Shown piece after piece: positions 36,550 to 50,442 of a stretch of DNA of 64,000 nucleotides. Position numbers and translations under genes: made by a program. Source of the DNA: Enoplosus armatus (Eukaryota; Chordata; Actinopteri; Centrarchiformes; Enoplosidae); contig NC_092200.1 of assembly GCF_043641665.1 (NCBI RefSeq), positions 7,501-71,500 on the forward strand, written 5' to 3'. Each line of letters begins with the position of its first letter. The first letter of the stretch is position 1. The notes beneath the pieces were generated by a model. That model searched no databases and was not told where the DNA came from. It was given only the letters and a program-made list of their open reading frames with translations.

Positions 36550-39500
36550 ACCTGTCTTTCTCTCTCTCTGACCTGTCTGTCTGCAGGAGTGCGCAGCAGG
36601 TTTTTTCCGTCAGCCTCTGTCTGAGTTGTCATCTCAGAGTCAGAAGTCGCTGTTTGTTCGTCCGTGTGTTCAATGTCGCTGCAACGACCACAGTGAGAGC
36701 TGCGACACGGAGACTGGAGACTGTCAGGTAACATGTTAACACATGCTGACGCAAGCAAACACAATAAGACACGCTAGCATACACATGCTTTCATACACAC
36801 ATTGTAAATAGAGATTGTACAAACACAGTAGAGAAGAGTAGAAGTCAGTAGAATGATGCTTCTGTTTCTTTTCGTACAGGGCTGTCAGCATCACACCAGT
36901 GGGAGGAGCTGTGAGCTGTGTGCACCGGGGTATTATGGGAACGTCAGCAGCTCCATCAGTGACTGCTCGCTGTGTGCCTGCCCCCTACGGGACAACAGGT
37001 AACACTGTGCACTGTTTTTGTCTATTTTTTACTTTCTTTTATTTCATTTTATTAACTTTAACTTTGTGTGTGTGTAGTTTCAGTCCCACCTGTGTGTCAG
37101 AGGGAGTGTTTGGTGATTTCCGCTGCACCGCCTGTCAGACAGGGTATGAGGGGAGATACTGTGAGAGGTGAGAGTCATAACATCATGCTACAGTGTTGAC
37201 ATCACCACCCTCAGGTGTACATCAGGGAACGTCTTTCCTTACCTGACCCATTACATTTCAGCTTGTCAGTTATTATTTCTGTAATAAAACTTTTATTTTG
37301 AAATTCGGACCTGTTTGTACCCAGAAGTAGAAAACAGTTTAATTTCAACGGCCTCTGGTGACATCACACTGACTGTACGCTGTCATCCTGCAGGTGTTCT
37401 GTTGGTTACTATGGTAACCCGTCGTTGCCAGGCGGGGTGTGTTCACGATGCAGCTGCAGCGGGTGGGGCTCCCTGCAGCCGCTTTGTGATGCAGTGAGCG
37501 GCCAGTGTGAGTGTAGGGCCGGGGTCAAAGGTCAGTCATGTGACCAGTGTGACGAGAGGCACATCCTGCAGGAAGGAGAGTGTGTATGTGAGTAACAACG
37601 ACACACACACACAAATAGCCTACGTGTTCAAGTGTTGCATGTTATCAGAGGTGATGTATGTGTGTATTTGTTTTTGACTCCAGCGTGTGATGACAAGTGC
37701 ACTGGCGTTCTGTTGGACGATCTGGAAAAAATACACAACCACTTCCTGTCTGTCAACCTGAGCGGTGTTGCCATGGCACCGTACAGCCAGCTAGTGTTGC
37801 TGAAGAACCACACCAAAGACATCCAGGTAGACACACATGAACACTGAATAACAATGCGCCACATAGACTGATGATGTGCAACGCTGCCCTCTGGTGGTGT
37901 GGAGGTGTCACAACAATCTGCAGGTTGAACTCTGAACTATGAATCACTTCTCCCAAGTAACTCTATGAATGTATAAGGTAATATGTTACCTGTTGTGTTC
38001 GTACAGGTGGTGTTTTCAGAAAACAGCTCAGTTGTTCTGCGTCTGTCCAGAGTGGAAGACGAGCTAAATCATGTGACCTCTGACCTTAGCGCTCTGCTGC
38101 AACAGGTATCCATGGTTCATTACACTGATTCCAAAGGTCAACCACTGACACACATTTAATGATTGATGATTGCTTTTAGGTAATTTTAGGAAGTTAACAA
38201 AGTTTATTACATATCGGAATTTACCATTTTATCATCAAATACTATAAACTTGTATAGGTATATGAAACACATCAGTAAACATAGTTTATAACATATTGAA
38301 TACATACAGTATATAGAAACGCTGCAGACATTTTTGTTAAAACTGCAGAGGATTGTGGGAGTTAACTAAAAAAGGTCTTCTGATTGGCTAGGTCACACGT
38401 CTGTCTAACGACCTGGAGAAAGTGGGCGTGTCCACGAATGACAGCTTTTCCCAGACTGCACTGCTGCTGGAGAACATCAGCAGCATTCAGGACAACATCC
38501 AGGGTAAACAACAACAGGAATGTTAATAATGTGATCCTGACCAATGATGACACAATTAATGCATCATAAGTGACGTCACAATCTAAAGAATATAATTTTG
38601 AACAAACCAACTTAATATGTTATGTAATTAAAATAACATGACATAAAACAACTCTAAAATCTGATTGGTCCAGTGCTTCAGAGGGAGGCGGGGCATCTGA
38701 ACCAGACCACAGACAAGGAGCTTGATTCAGCCAATCAAACGCGTCTGCTGGAGGAGGTGGAGTCCATGTTGGAAACCATCAGAGCTGTCAACCTAACAGC
38801 CACCAACGCCACAACCAATCAGGAGCTCAGGTGTGTTTTTGTGTTTTTAATAAATAAAACATTTTTTAGTTTTTATAAATTGTGTTTAATTGATCACCCT
38901 CTCTCTCTCCCTGCAGTCTTGCAGAGTCTCTTGTCCACTCGCTGCAGGTGGACTTCCTGTCCAGAAGGATGGCGGTTGGAGACAGACTCCGCCCCCTCTC
39001 CGCCTCTCTCACCGTTGACATGGAAACGTTGCAACATGCACACACACAGCTGAGCGAAGCTGCACAACGAAACACACAAACACACACCCTGCTGGACACG
39101 GCACACACTCTGCTGCACCACTACCAGGTAAACACACGCCTGCAGCCAGGTGAACACACACACTCTGCTGCAATAACTGGGGTACAAGCAGGTTAGTAGC
39201 TTATGTAGTTTATGTAGCTTATTCGTAGATTATGTATTTTATGACCTTCAGTGAAGACATGTCCCATATGATTGCATATGTTGCCATTTTGATAAAAATT
39301 TATTGGCTTCTATAATTTAAACAGATTTACATATCAAAATTTAAAAAACTTAAGATCAGTGAAGTCTGTAGATGATCCTGACTACGTTTTGGGACAATTG
39401 GCCCAGCGGTTTCTGGAGATTTTGAAAATACGATATTAAGAAAATTGAGAAAAAAAATCAAAAGAACAGAGGAGAAGACAAGTGGAGCAAAGATACAGAT

Positions 39501-41430
39501 GACTTGAGAGATTAAGATGATGAAAGAAGTTTGACTATGTTAAGCCACTTTTCACATAACTGCGAAAACATGAATTTGATTATTACAGCGGGTTGGGGGT
39601 TAGGGGGTTAGGTCAATGAATCATGTCATATGTGAGTAGAGGGTGGAATTTGCAACCCACCTTCCAATTTTGGTGTTTCTAGGTCTTAATGGTATTTGCT
39701 GCACAATATGAAACCCTCAATTTAAGCACTACATGCATGAATTGCTACATTTTGGCAAGTAGGACTTGGCCACCTGGGGATTCAAACCCTGGACCTTTCT
39801 GTTCCTAGAGAAGGTGACTTACTGACTGCGCAGCTGGGGAGACCTGGGCTGTATTCAAAACCGTTTACTATACCAGCAGTATGTACTCATTTGGCCAAAA
39901 TGTGGCATGTAGTATACACTATGCAAACAAAAGCAAAATATGCAGTATGTCAAAAACACCATAGTGATTCGGGAAAAATCTCCAGTCTGCATCGGACCAA
40001 TACCTCCCATACTGTGTCCCACAATGCAATGTGCTGACAGAAACATAAACTTCCACTTAGTTCACCTCAGCCGTCACCAAAATCTACTTCTGAACAAATT
40101 TGAGGCGAGAAATAAGCAACCCAGTTACTGAATCTTCACCCATATTAGATCTACAAGGCATCATTCAAAATTTTAGTTTTAGTTTCATAAGGCAGCGGCA
40201 GAATACCTGCATTATTATTACCTCCACTTTCAAAAACGGAAACCAGCTAAGCTTGGCCGGCCTACTGCAGAATAAATCATGAATTGATTTGGTATATTAA
40301 TACTGCATACTACTATGAAAAGCTGTATGCAGTACTGCATTTGTCGGTGGTATGTGAATACAGCCCTGGCCTCCAAACACACCTTCTTACAATGTGAGGC
40401 AATGACTTTACTTATTCCAGACTGGGGTACTACTGGGGTCTGTTTGAACTTAAACTTAAATATTCTGAAAAATATCACACATCATTCTGCTGGTTTCAGG
40501 TGTATTGTCAAATATTTTGGTGACGTTTGATCAAACATTGAGTGAAATGTTGTACCTACAGTACAAATTACAGCAAGATATTGAATACTAAATGAATGGA
40601 ACATGACCATAGAACATGTGGAAACATTTTCACTCAAATCCCCCGCATTGCATTTGTGGCACATCCTAGTGGCAAAATATCCCAAGACTGTGCAGTGAAA
40701 CTTGGACCTAGCATCCAAACAAGCACCAGGTTTGGTTACAATAGCTTAGCCGATTTTGATTTATAAGCGTTTATGTAAAGTTGACTTAAAGACTAAATGT
40801 ATCATTTCAGAATACGAAAAACTACTTTTTTCCGCAGTGTTCCAGATATGCTATGTGCAAATTTTGATGCAGATTGCTCAAAACTTGTTTGCAAACTGTC
40901 CCTGTTACGGTTTCTGAGGCCCATATTTTAGGGCTAACAGATACAATAAACTATAGCTACAACATTTCTACTCAAGAGCTCGACTGCTGTTATAATGTAT
41001 CAATTAATTATTAGTCTAAATCAAGATGTTTTTTGTCTCCTTCAGTCCATCCATCAGAACCTGAGTGTTGTGTGTTTGTTTGTGGACGGAAAGATGGAGG
41101 AAAGTCAGCTGTTGCTGTACGAAACCATCAGCCTGACAGAGGAGTTAACAAACACCACCACAGTAAGATACCCTATGTTAATACAACTGATAATAATAAA
41201 GTTAATAACCATTACTATATAATAATATTTACCTTCCTGTGTGTGCAGCAGGTGGAGCTGTTCAGCGGTCTGTTGGATCAGTGGCGCCCCCTGCTGAGGA
41301 AGAATGTGGACGCTTTGGTTGTTGGATTGAAGATGACAGACGCTCTGGAGAACGCTTACCTTGCAGAAAGCCACGCACGCCTGCTGCAGAACCACGCCCA
41401 CTCCATGCACAGGTACCTTTGTGTGTGTGT

Positions 41431-41482
<52 letters not shown>

Positions 41483-41926
41483 TAAAATGACAGCTTTTTT
41501 GTTTCTTCTCTCTCAGCTCTCTGTCGCAGGTGTGTAACGTTTCTCACAACAGCAGCCGATTAGTTCAGCTGGACAGTGACATCACAGAACTAGTTGACTC
41601 CGCCCAACAGGTTGCCTCGATCGCCCGCATCTTCGCCTCCCTCGCTCTCAACATGGTAAGTGTGTGTTCAGACTGAAAACACACCTGTGTTTGTGTGTGT
41701 GTTTCAGGTAAGACATAAATCTGATCCAGGTTTATAATACTCACAGACATCATCATGAGATAAACATTCAACTGACAGACTTGTCGACATGTGCATGCAC
41801 GTATCTGATTGCCCAATGCAGCATTTTGTCCATGTCGACCTCCCAATTGAGCCAATGCAGCGGTCCATTCAAATGAATGAGAGACCTGCATTTTTTTCAC
41901 ACTGGTCTAATGTCTGTCTTCATGTG

Positions 41927-41964
<38 letters not shown>

Positions 41965-44900
41965 CAGACTATCCAATCAGAGCAGCCGCTGTCCAAGGAG
42001 GGCGGAGCCAAACTGAACAGCAGCTCTGTTGTTTTAGAAGAAAGTCAACGAATCAACAAGACAGCTGAAGGTTTGTGTCTGTTTTTATTCACAATTTCAA
42101 TTTGCTCATAAAAAAAAATTTAAACTTAAAAAAGTCTAGTTATGTGTAGAAGTGTTTCCTGTCTGAGCTGTAAAAGTTGTTTGCGGATCAAACCAGAGGC
42201 AGGCTTGATGAATAAATGCGGCGTACATGAAGCTGTGACTGAAGTGCTGAAAATATCAGATCTGCGAGGAGCGATGAGGAGGCTGTAACCTTCGTCACAT
42301 TTCCATTATGTTCTCCACATGGTTGTCCATCATTTGAGCTTTGATTGGAGCTCTTTTATCAGAATCAGAATCAGAAATACTTCATTGATCCCCGGGGTGA
42401 AATTGCTCCCATTCAAGAGTAGAAAGTAGCATAAATTTAGAAATAAGAGGATGTACAAAAATAAGATATAAAAAATAAGCAATGAAAAATAAAAAATATA
42501 CAAATTTACAATATTTAAGTGAAAAAAGTGAAAAATAAAAATTTACAAATATATACAATAACAATGTATATTTATGTATGTATACATACATATGTATGTA
42601 TGTCACTGACATTTAAAGAATAAATAATGAGGTAGTATATGGCAGGTGAAGCAGGTCCAGAATCAGTCTGTTTCTTCTGAGTGTCTGACACTCAGAGGGA
42701 GGAGTTGAACAGTTTGATGGCCACAGGCAGGAATGATTTCCTGTGGCACTCTGTTGTACATTTGGGAGGAATGAGTCTCCCACTGAAGGTGCTCTTGTGC
42801 CTGACCAGTACGTCATGGAGAGGATGTGAGACATTGTCCAAGATGACCCGCAGCTTGGCCAGCATCCTCCTCTCTGCCACCACCGTCAGAGAGTCCAGCT
42901 CCACCCCCACAACGTCACTGGCCTTGCAGATCAGTTCATTGAGTCTGTTGGAGTCCGCCACCCTCAGCCTGTTGCCCCAGCATGCAACAGCATAGAGGAT
43001 AGCACTGGCCACCACAGACTCATAGAACATCCTCGGCATAGCCCGTCAGATGTTGAAGGACCTCAGCCGCCTCAGAAAAATAGAGACAGCTCTGGCCCTT
43101 CTTGTAGAGGGCGTTAGTGTTCTTTGCCCAGTCCAGTTTATTGTCAATGTGAACTCCCAGGTACTTGTAACCCTCTACAATGTCCACACTGACCCCCTGG
43201 ATGGACAGGGGTCATTGGCACCTTGGTCCTCCTCAGATCCACAGTCAGCTCCTTTGACTTTTTCACGTTTTCTTTGGATTAGTTAAAGTCTCTCTGTCTC
43301 TGTGTCTCTGTGTCTCTCTGTCTAACTGTCTGTTTCTCTGTCTGTCTTTCTCTGCTTTTCTGTTTAACTGTCTGTCTCTCTGTTTAACTTTCTGTCTCTG
43401 TCTCTGTCTAACTGTCTGTCTCGGCCTTTCTGTTTAACTGTCTGTCTCTCTGTCCGTCTGTTTCTCTGTATGTCTGTCTTCCAGACCTGCAGCTGAATGT
43501 CTCCATGGTAACCAGCAGACTGGGATTGGTCAGACAGAGTGTGCGCCTTCTCCTCCATCAGCCAATCAAAGAGCTACAGAGTCTCTCTAATGGTGAGATG
43601 GGCATTTCAGGCTCCGCCTCCTCCAACACTGATGTATTAATATATTAATGTATTAATGTATCAACGTATTGATCCATAATTTCCATCAGGTTCGTCCATG
43701 GCACTGCAGCAGGTTCAGCTCCTGGCTGCAGCAGCGCACTCCGGCCTGCAGGAGTCACTGCAGCGGCTGCATAGACTCGGACAGCAGTTGCAGGACTCTT
43801 CTTCTGTGGTGGAAAACACCAACAACACAGTGAGGGAGACCAACCAGCTGGTGACTCACACACACGCTGCAGGTCAGTCAACAACTTTTACTACAGTTTT
43901 TTCTGGTTTCTTACCTGGCCTAATCTACTACGCACTAAAGTATAAATGAGAAACACTTTTGTTTAATAAAGTTTTGTCATACATGTTATAAACACACGGG
44001 TGTCCAAATGTATGTATGTGTATTCAGAACATAGCACACTGTCAACACAAATAATTGGAAAGTTATTCTCCTCAAACAACAACACAGCAGATGAAAACAA
44101 AAACAGAAAAGAATGAGGCTAAATCTAATTTATAATCCAATATGACCTCCATTGTTGTCCAAAGCAAATGTTACCTGTGCGTTTGTAATTGAACTCATAC
44201 CATACTGAGACCAATGTTTACAGTTTTTAGAATTGTGTAATTAAATTGCAAACTGAGTGTAAAGCAGAGAACATGCATTCAGTTTGTCACACTTTTGGAT
44301 TCAGCATTCCGAAAAAAAACTGTAAGATAGAATCAGATAGAAGATTTATGGGGTGGTAACACTTCCTGTTCTGTGTGCTCAGCCACGGAGGCGCAGCGCA
44401 AGCTGGAGGAGGCAGAGCATCGTACAGAACGCCTGATGGACCGGATAAAGCCGCTGAGCATCCTTGGTGAAACACTGAGCAGGAATCTGTCTGACATCAG
44501 AGAGCTGATCGATCAGGCCAGAAGACAGGCCGCCTCGGTACATAAACACACACACACACACACACACACGCAGTAACACACACACAGAACAACAGGAGAC
44601 AGGCCGCCTCGGTACATATTACATATTACATATTACAGATGAACATCTTGCTGTATTAAAGAAGACTTGAAACTAGCGATTGAGGCCATTAATGTTTGCT
44701 GAGGTAATAAATCAAGTCGGGTCATTTTCTCATAGACTTCTCCTTTTTGTAACCAGTGGAGTCGTCATAGAAATAAAATGACTCAGATCTTCATCCATGT
44801 CACCTGTATGGATGAAATTATAAATAACCAGTGAAACTCTTTAAATACATCACATTAGATATTAAATAATAGTAATGATAATAATAATAAGGTAAGATCC

Positions 44901-47369
44901 TTCTTTATTAATCCTGCAGCATACAGAATAGTGCAATAGAGACATAAGTAGAGAATCAAGATATAACAAATAAAAACAATAAAGACTGTTATAAAAGAAG
45001 CTACTAAAACTAAAAAAATGAACTTGAACAAGAAAGATAAGAAAGAAAGAAAGAAAGAAAGGTAAAGGGATTGTACTGTATTGCACATAGAGGTGTGGGT
45101 ATTGCAGAGATATGTGGATTGTCCATTCCAGTGTGTGTGTGGTCTACTGGGAGCAGGTCTACTGGGAGCAGGTCTGATTGTAGAGCCTGACAGCAGCATG
45201 GAGGAAAGTCTTGCAGTGTCTCTCCTTCACACAGCGTGGGTGAAGCAGCCTGTCACTGAAGGAGCTGCCCAGTGCTGCCAGAGTGTCCTGCATGGGGTGG
45301 GACATGTTCTCCCTCAGGCATGATAGCTTAGCCATCATCTGCCTTTCTCCCACCACCTCCACTGAGTCAGGAGCAGGCAGGAAGTGCCGTGGATGTGGAG
45401 GATGGCTGTGAGCTGACTGTTGTGGGAAGTGGGGAGAAGGTGGGGGTTGGGCAGTGTGGACTGGGCCGGGGGGTGAGCAGATGCCTGATGCCTGTTGAAG
45501 AAGATGTTCGGATCATTCACCCACTTCCGGTCCCCCACAGGCTGGGAGCTGGGTTCCCTATGACCAGAGATGGTTTTAAGACCCTTCCAGACTCCACTGA
45601 TGTTGTTCTGCTGCAGCTGATCCTCCATCTTCCTCCTATAGTCCCTGATCCTTCACCTCAGCTCCTTCTGCACGTTCTTCAGCTCCTCCTTGTTTGCTGA
45701 CTAAAAGGCCCTCTTCTTTTCCTTGAGGAGAGCCTTTATGTCTGGGGTAATCCAGGGTTGTTGGAAAAACACCGTACAGTCCTGGTGGTTACGGTATTTT
45801 CCACACAGAAGTTGATATAGTCCGTTATGCAGTGTGTGAGACTGTCAATGTCCTCCCCATGAGGATCACAGAGTACTTCCCACACCGTTGTGTCAAAACA
45901 GTCCCTCAAAGCCTCGTCAGCTTTGTCCAACCATCTTTTCACTGTGCGAGAAACCTCTGGCTGCCTGAGTACCAGGGGTTTGTCCACAGGCAGGAGGTGC
46001 ACCAGGTTGTGATCAGATCTTCCCAGGGGAGGGAGGGGTGTAGGCATAAAACAAGTCCAGCGTCTTATTGTCTCTTGTGCGGCATGTAACATACTGGGTG
46101 AAAGTGGGCAGAGTGGAGGACGGAGAGGCATGGTTAAAGTCCCCAGAAATAAAAAAGAGGGCATGCGGGTGCTGTGTCTGCAGCCTGCCTGTGACAGAGT
46201 GGAGGACGTAATAATAATAACAATAATAATAATAATAATAATAATAGGAATTAAATTAGTCTCAACTTAACTTCTTGTCAATCTGTTTGTCCACTGATAG
46301 ACGTCACAAACAATACAGCTACTGTAAGTCATGATGATGATGATGATGATGATGATGACGATGACGGTGATGATGATGGTGATTATGTCTTCAGATTAAG
46401 GTGGCAGTGCAGGCCGACAGAGACTGTGTTCGTTCCTACAGACCACAGATTCCATCCAGTAATTTTAACACTCTGAGTCTGATCCTGAAGACGTCCAGTC
46501 CAGATAACCTGCTCTTCTACCTGGGCAGCAACACCACGGTACTAACACTCAATACAATACACACTTTCTGTCTGTTGAACAGGTGCAGAAACAGGTGTTA
46601 TTGTTGTTGTACCTGTTAGTTTGGACTCAGTGACAGGTCTGTCCTTAAAACTGTCTAAACTAACCCTTTATTTATGTCTGTTGTGTGTTCAGGTGGACTT
46701 CCTGGCAGTAGAGATGCATGATGGGAAGGTTTCCCTGGTGTGGGATGTGGGTTCAGGCAGCACTAGACTGGAGTTTCCTGGACTAGACATCACTAACAAC
46801 AGATGGACCAGAATCAACGCTACACGGTAAATACACTCCTCATCATCAACACGTCACATGATGAGAACAGATAGCATGATGTCATGCTCATCATGCTCAT
46901 CATGTAAATGTTACTGCCAGTATTTAGAAACAGGTGTTCACAAGGTCCACTGTTCTGGAGCTTTTGATGAACTTATCCAGTTGTCCTGGATAACTTCATC
47001 ATATGACACAACATGACACCACATGATATGGTCCTGACCCTGAGGTTGGGAACCATTGGCCGACTTAAAGACTTTAAAGTGCCAACATGGACAAAAAGTC
47101 CTAGAACTGCTATATTATTTGATGATGTCATGTGATGATGTTATGATGTCGGCAGGTTCGGGGCCCACGGCTCTCTGTCGGTCCATCAGCTCGAGTCAGA
47201 GTCAGCTCCGTTGCCCGCAGCAACAGCAACATCATCGGGACCGTCCCGAGTTTTAGACATCGACAGAAACACAGTGGTCCACATCGGAGGACTGGGAGCT
47301 CACACTCAGGTAACACACACACATTAGGTGAACAGGTGTATATAAGGGCACAGGTGAACAGGTGATAAC

Positions 47370-47404
<35 letters not shown>

Positions 47405-50395
47405 TATCAGAGCCCCACAACACTGCGGTCCTCCATCTTCCAGGGCTGTCTGGGCGAAGCATCGCTCAACGAGAGAAACATCGGACTGTGGAACTACGAC
47501 AGCAGAGAGGGAGAGTGTGGAGGCTGCTTCAGCAGGTACAAACATACAAACGTATGACTAACTAAACACTGATATGACCACAGGTGTATATCTTTATCTG
47601 TGAGGACACTAACTGACCCCACCCCACTAAGTATTCCAGTGTTTTTTTGTACTTCAGCTCTGCTCAGAATTAAATCAGCAGATTTCCAATGGAAGTTCTG
47701 AATAGCATTTTTGAGACTTGACAAATCTAAAGCTCTAACTTGTCTGTCTGTCTCTCCACCTGTCTGCCTCTGTCTCTCAGTCCCCAGGCGGAGGAGACGT
47801 CCTTCCACTTTGATGGTAGTGGATTCTCATTGGTTCAGAAGTCCCTGCGAGCGACCTCCACCTCCATCGTCCTGCTGTTTAAAACGCTATCACCGGGCGG
47901 ATTACTGCTGTACCTGGCCTCCAACAACACCGTACGACACACGCACACAGATTTTGTTGAGGCTCTTATTGCTAAGCATATACAGACATGACCTCACTTC
48001 AAGTCTCTTGTAGAGGGACTTCCTGTCCATGGAGCTGGGGGAGGGGCGTGTCTGTCTGACCTTTGACCTGGGCTCAGGTGCTCTGATCCTGACCTCCAAC
48101 AAGAAGTACAACACCGGAGTCTGGTACAAGATCACACTGCAGAGGAACAAACGCAAAGGTATAACTACTACTGCTACTACTACAGTACTACTACTACTGT
48201 TAAAGTACAACTGTAGTTCTACTGTACTTTGCTGTAGTCCTACTGTAGTCAGACTGTAGTTCTACTGTATTGTACTGTAGTCCTACTGTAGTTTTACCGT
48301 ACTCTAGTGTAGTTCTCCTGTAGTCCTACTCTAGTTCAGTGTTGTGAATTTGTTGTCAGGTGATCAGATGTCAGGGTGCGTGGCTAAACTCACTAATGTC
48401 AGGTGTATTCAGCAGTCAGTTTTCTACCAGCGGGTGTTTAACTGCTGCTGCTGCTACTGCAGTGTTTGGTAGAACTGATACTACTGTTCCTCTTCCTGTT
48501 GCTGACGGTGCTTGTGTCCAGTTTACCTGTCCATCATGGCAGCCGACCAATCGTCAGAGAAGGAGGTGTTGGAGGCAGAGTCTCCTGGTACGGCCTCTGA
48601 CCTGAACCGCTCCGACCTTGACCCCATCTACATCGGAGGACTTCCTGCCTCCAGACCAATCAGGTGAGTCTGTGATGTCAGCAGGTGAGGATGCATTGAT
48701 GTCACAGTGGATGTCCACACCTGTCTGTCTGTGTATATCTACCTGTCTGACTGTTTTTACCTGTCTGTCTGGTTGCTAGGCGACAGGTGGTCTCCAGGTC
48801 GTACGTGGGCTGCATAAAGAACGTGGAGATCGCTCGGTCCAACTTTGACCTGCTGAGAGACGCATACGGAGTCAGGAAGGGCTGCGTACTCGAGGTAATA
48901 CACACACGCATATATATGTATGTGATCAGCTGTGTGTGTGTGTGTGTGTGTGTGTGAATCCACGAGTGTCACTAAGCCATCACAAACAGCTGTGAGCTGC
49001 TCTGTACGTCCACAGGTGTCCTGACAAGTACATGAAGGTGTTGATTATCTTCATTATATTGTATATTAAGTTTGAGGTTTGCCCAAACTGTGAAACTGTT
49101 CTGTCCATCTAATCACTCTCTGTAGATCTGTAGATCCATCATTTCCTTCTTTTAGCTCACGAGTTAAAACTCCAGAGTTTATTTTAACTAAAAACTTAAT
49201 AGTTGTGAGTCTGTCAGAGGTTTCATTCATTTAATGTTTCAAACAAACAAAAAGTGATGAAAAATCAGTTTTTAAAATAAACTCCAAGTAACTAACAAGT
49301 GTTGAGTCAAACGTTTGTTGGCTAACCTCACTATTATTGTCACCATTTCCTCTTTTCACAATAAAGGCCGACTGCTGCCTTCACAGTAAAACACATTTAT
49401 TATGAAACACACCCAGGAAGTGATACTATTAATATCATCAGTAGCTTTATCTACCGCTGACTGCAGAGAAATGAACCGAGCAGAGCTGATCCATACTGAT
49501 CAATAAGACAATATCATACATGATGGGTGGATGATGCAAACACATTCTGACGTTGGTGTTTAATATATTACCTGACCCACAAACAAACATTTTACTCTAA
49601 AAACAGACTGATTGACCTTTCTCTCCCTCTGTGAAAACCAGTAATCAATAACCTTCATTTATCACACTGATGGATGTTACCTGTCTCAGGCGGTGAGGAG
49701 TGTGTCGGTGTTGGCCGGAGGCTTCGTTCAGATCGCTCCTCGATCACTTGGCCAGGAGGCGGAACTTCTCTTCTCCTTTACCTCCAACAACCAATCTGGA
49801 GTCCTGCTGGCTGCCTTCAGTGACGACCGAACACAGAGACACGTGAGACAGAAAGACAGAAGTCATGTGACACACCTGTACACCAGATTTTATTGTTACC
49901 ATTATATAACCATGATTATTTCCTGTGTGTGTGCAGCACTTCCTGTCTGTCCACCTGGTCTCAGGGGCATTGGAGGTGGAGCTTGGTGAGGTGGGCGGGG
50001 CTACTAAGAGGGTGATGGTGGTGAAGCCTGATGGAGGATCCTTCAGTGACCGAACAAAACACTCTGTGATTATCACCGTCAACAGGAAGTAGGTGTTACC
50101 ATGGAAACAGACACCTGCCTCACCTGTCTCACCTGACTGAGAAGTATTAATTGAAATCATCTTTCTCTCAGGTCTCTGTCTGTGCAGGTGGACGAGGAAC
50201 ACATGAAATCCGTGTCTCTGTTGCCGGGTGTTTTTTCACGTCTGTCTCCAGCCTCTTTCTTCATTGGTGGGCTTCCATCAGGGGAGGAGTCTCGTCTGCC
50301 AATCAGATTACAGGAGGTGTCCAGGTGGTTCAGAGGCTGCATCCAACACCTGGTAGTGGGTGGAGCGTAAGTCACACACTCTCTTACACACACAC

Positions 50396-50442
<47 letters not shown>

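Larger units (their letters stand above)
37684..44537 (+). other. lama1: lama1 exons 34-45: coiled-coil long arm
   Basis: Exons: 37684-37826, 38007-38105, 38392-38503, 38674-38830, 38917-39127, 41046-41162, 41249-41412, 41517-41655, 41968-42070, 43485-43592, 43690-43872, 44383-44537 (residues 1547-2110, about 564 aa). The block starts at the paired cysteines CDDKCTG that normally link the chains, followed by Leu-rich heptads and several NxT/S sites. It pairs with the beta and gamma chains. The exon 40 acceptor has a NAGNAG-like CAGCAG, so a one-residue alternative is possible. Sequence here is the least conserved part, so individual exons are slightly less sure than elsewhere. Confidence 0.9.

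Noticed and set aside
36246..36764. Arg/Glu-rich minus-strand ORF of 172 aa
   Set aside because: It is the complement of the CTCTCTGACCTGTC array plus lama1 exon 30.
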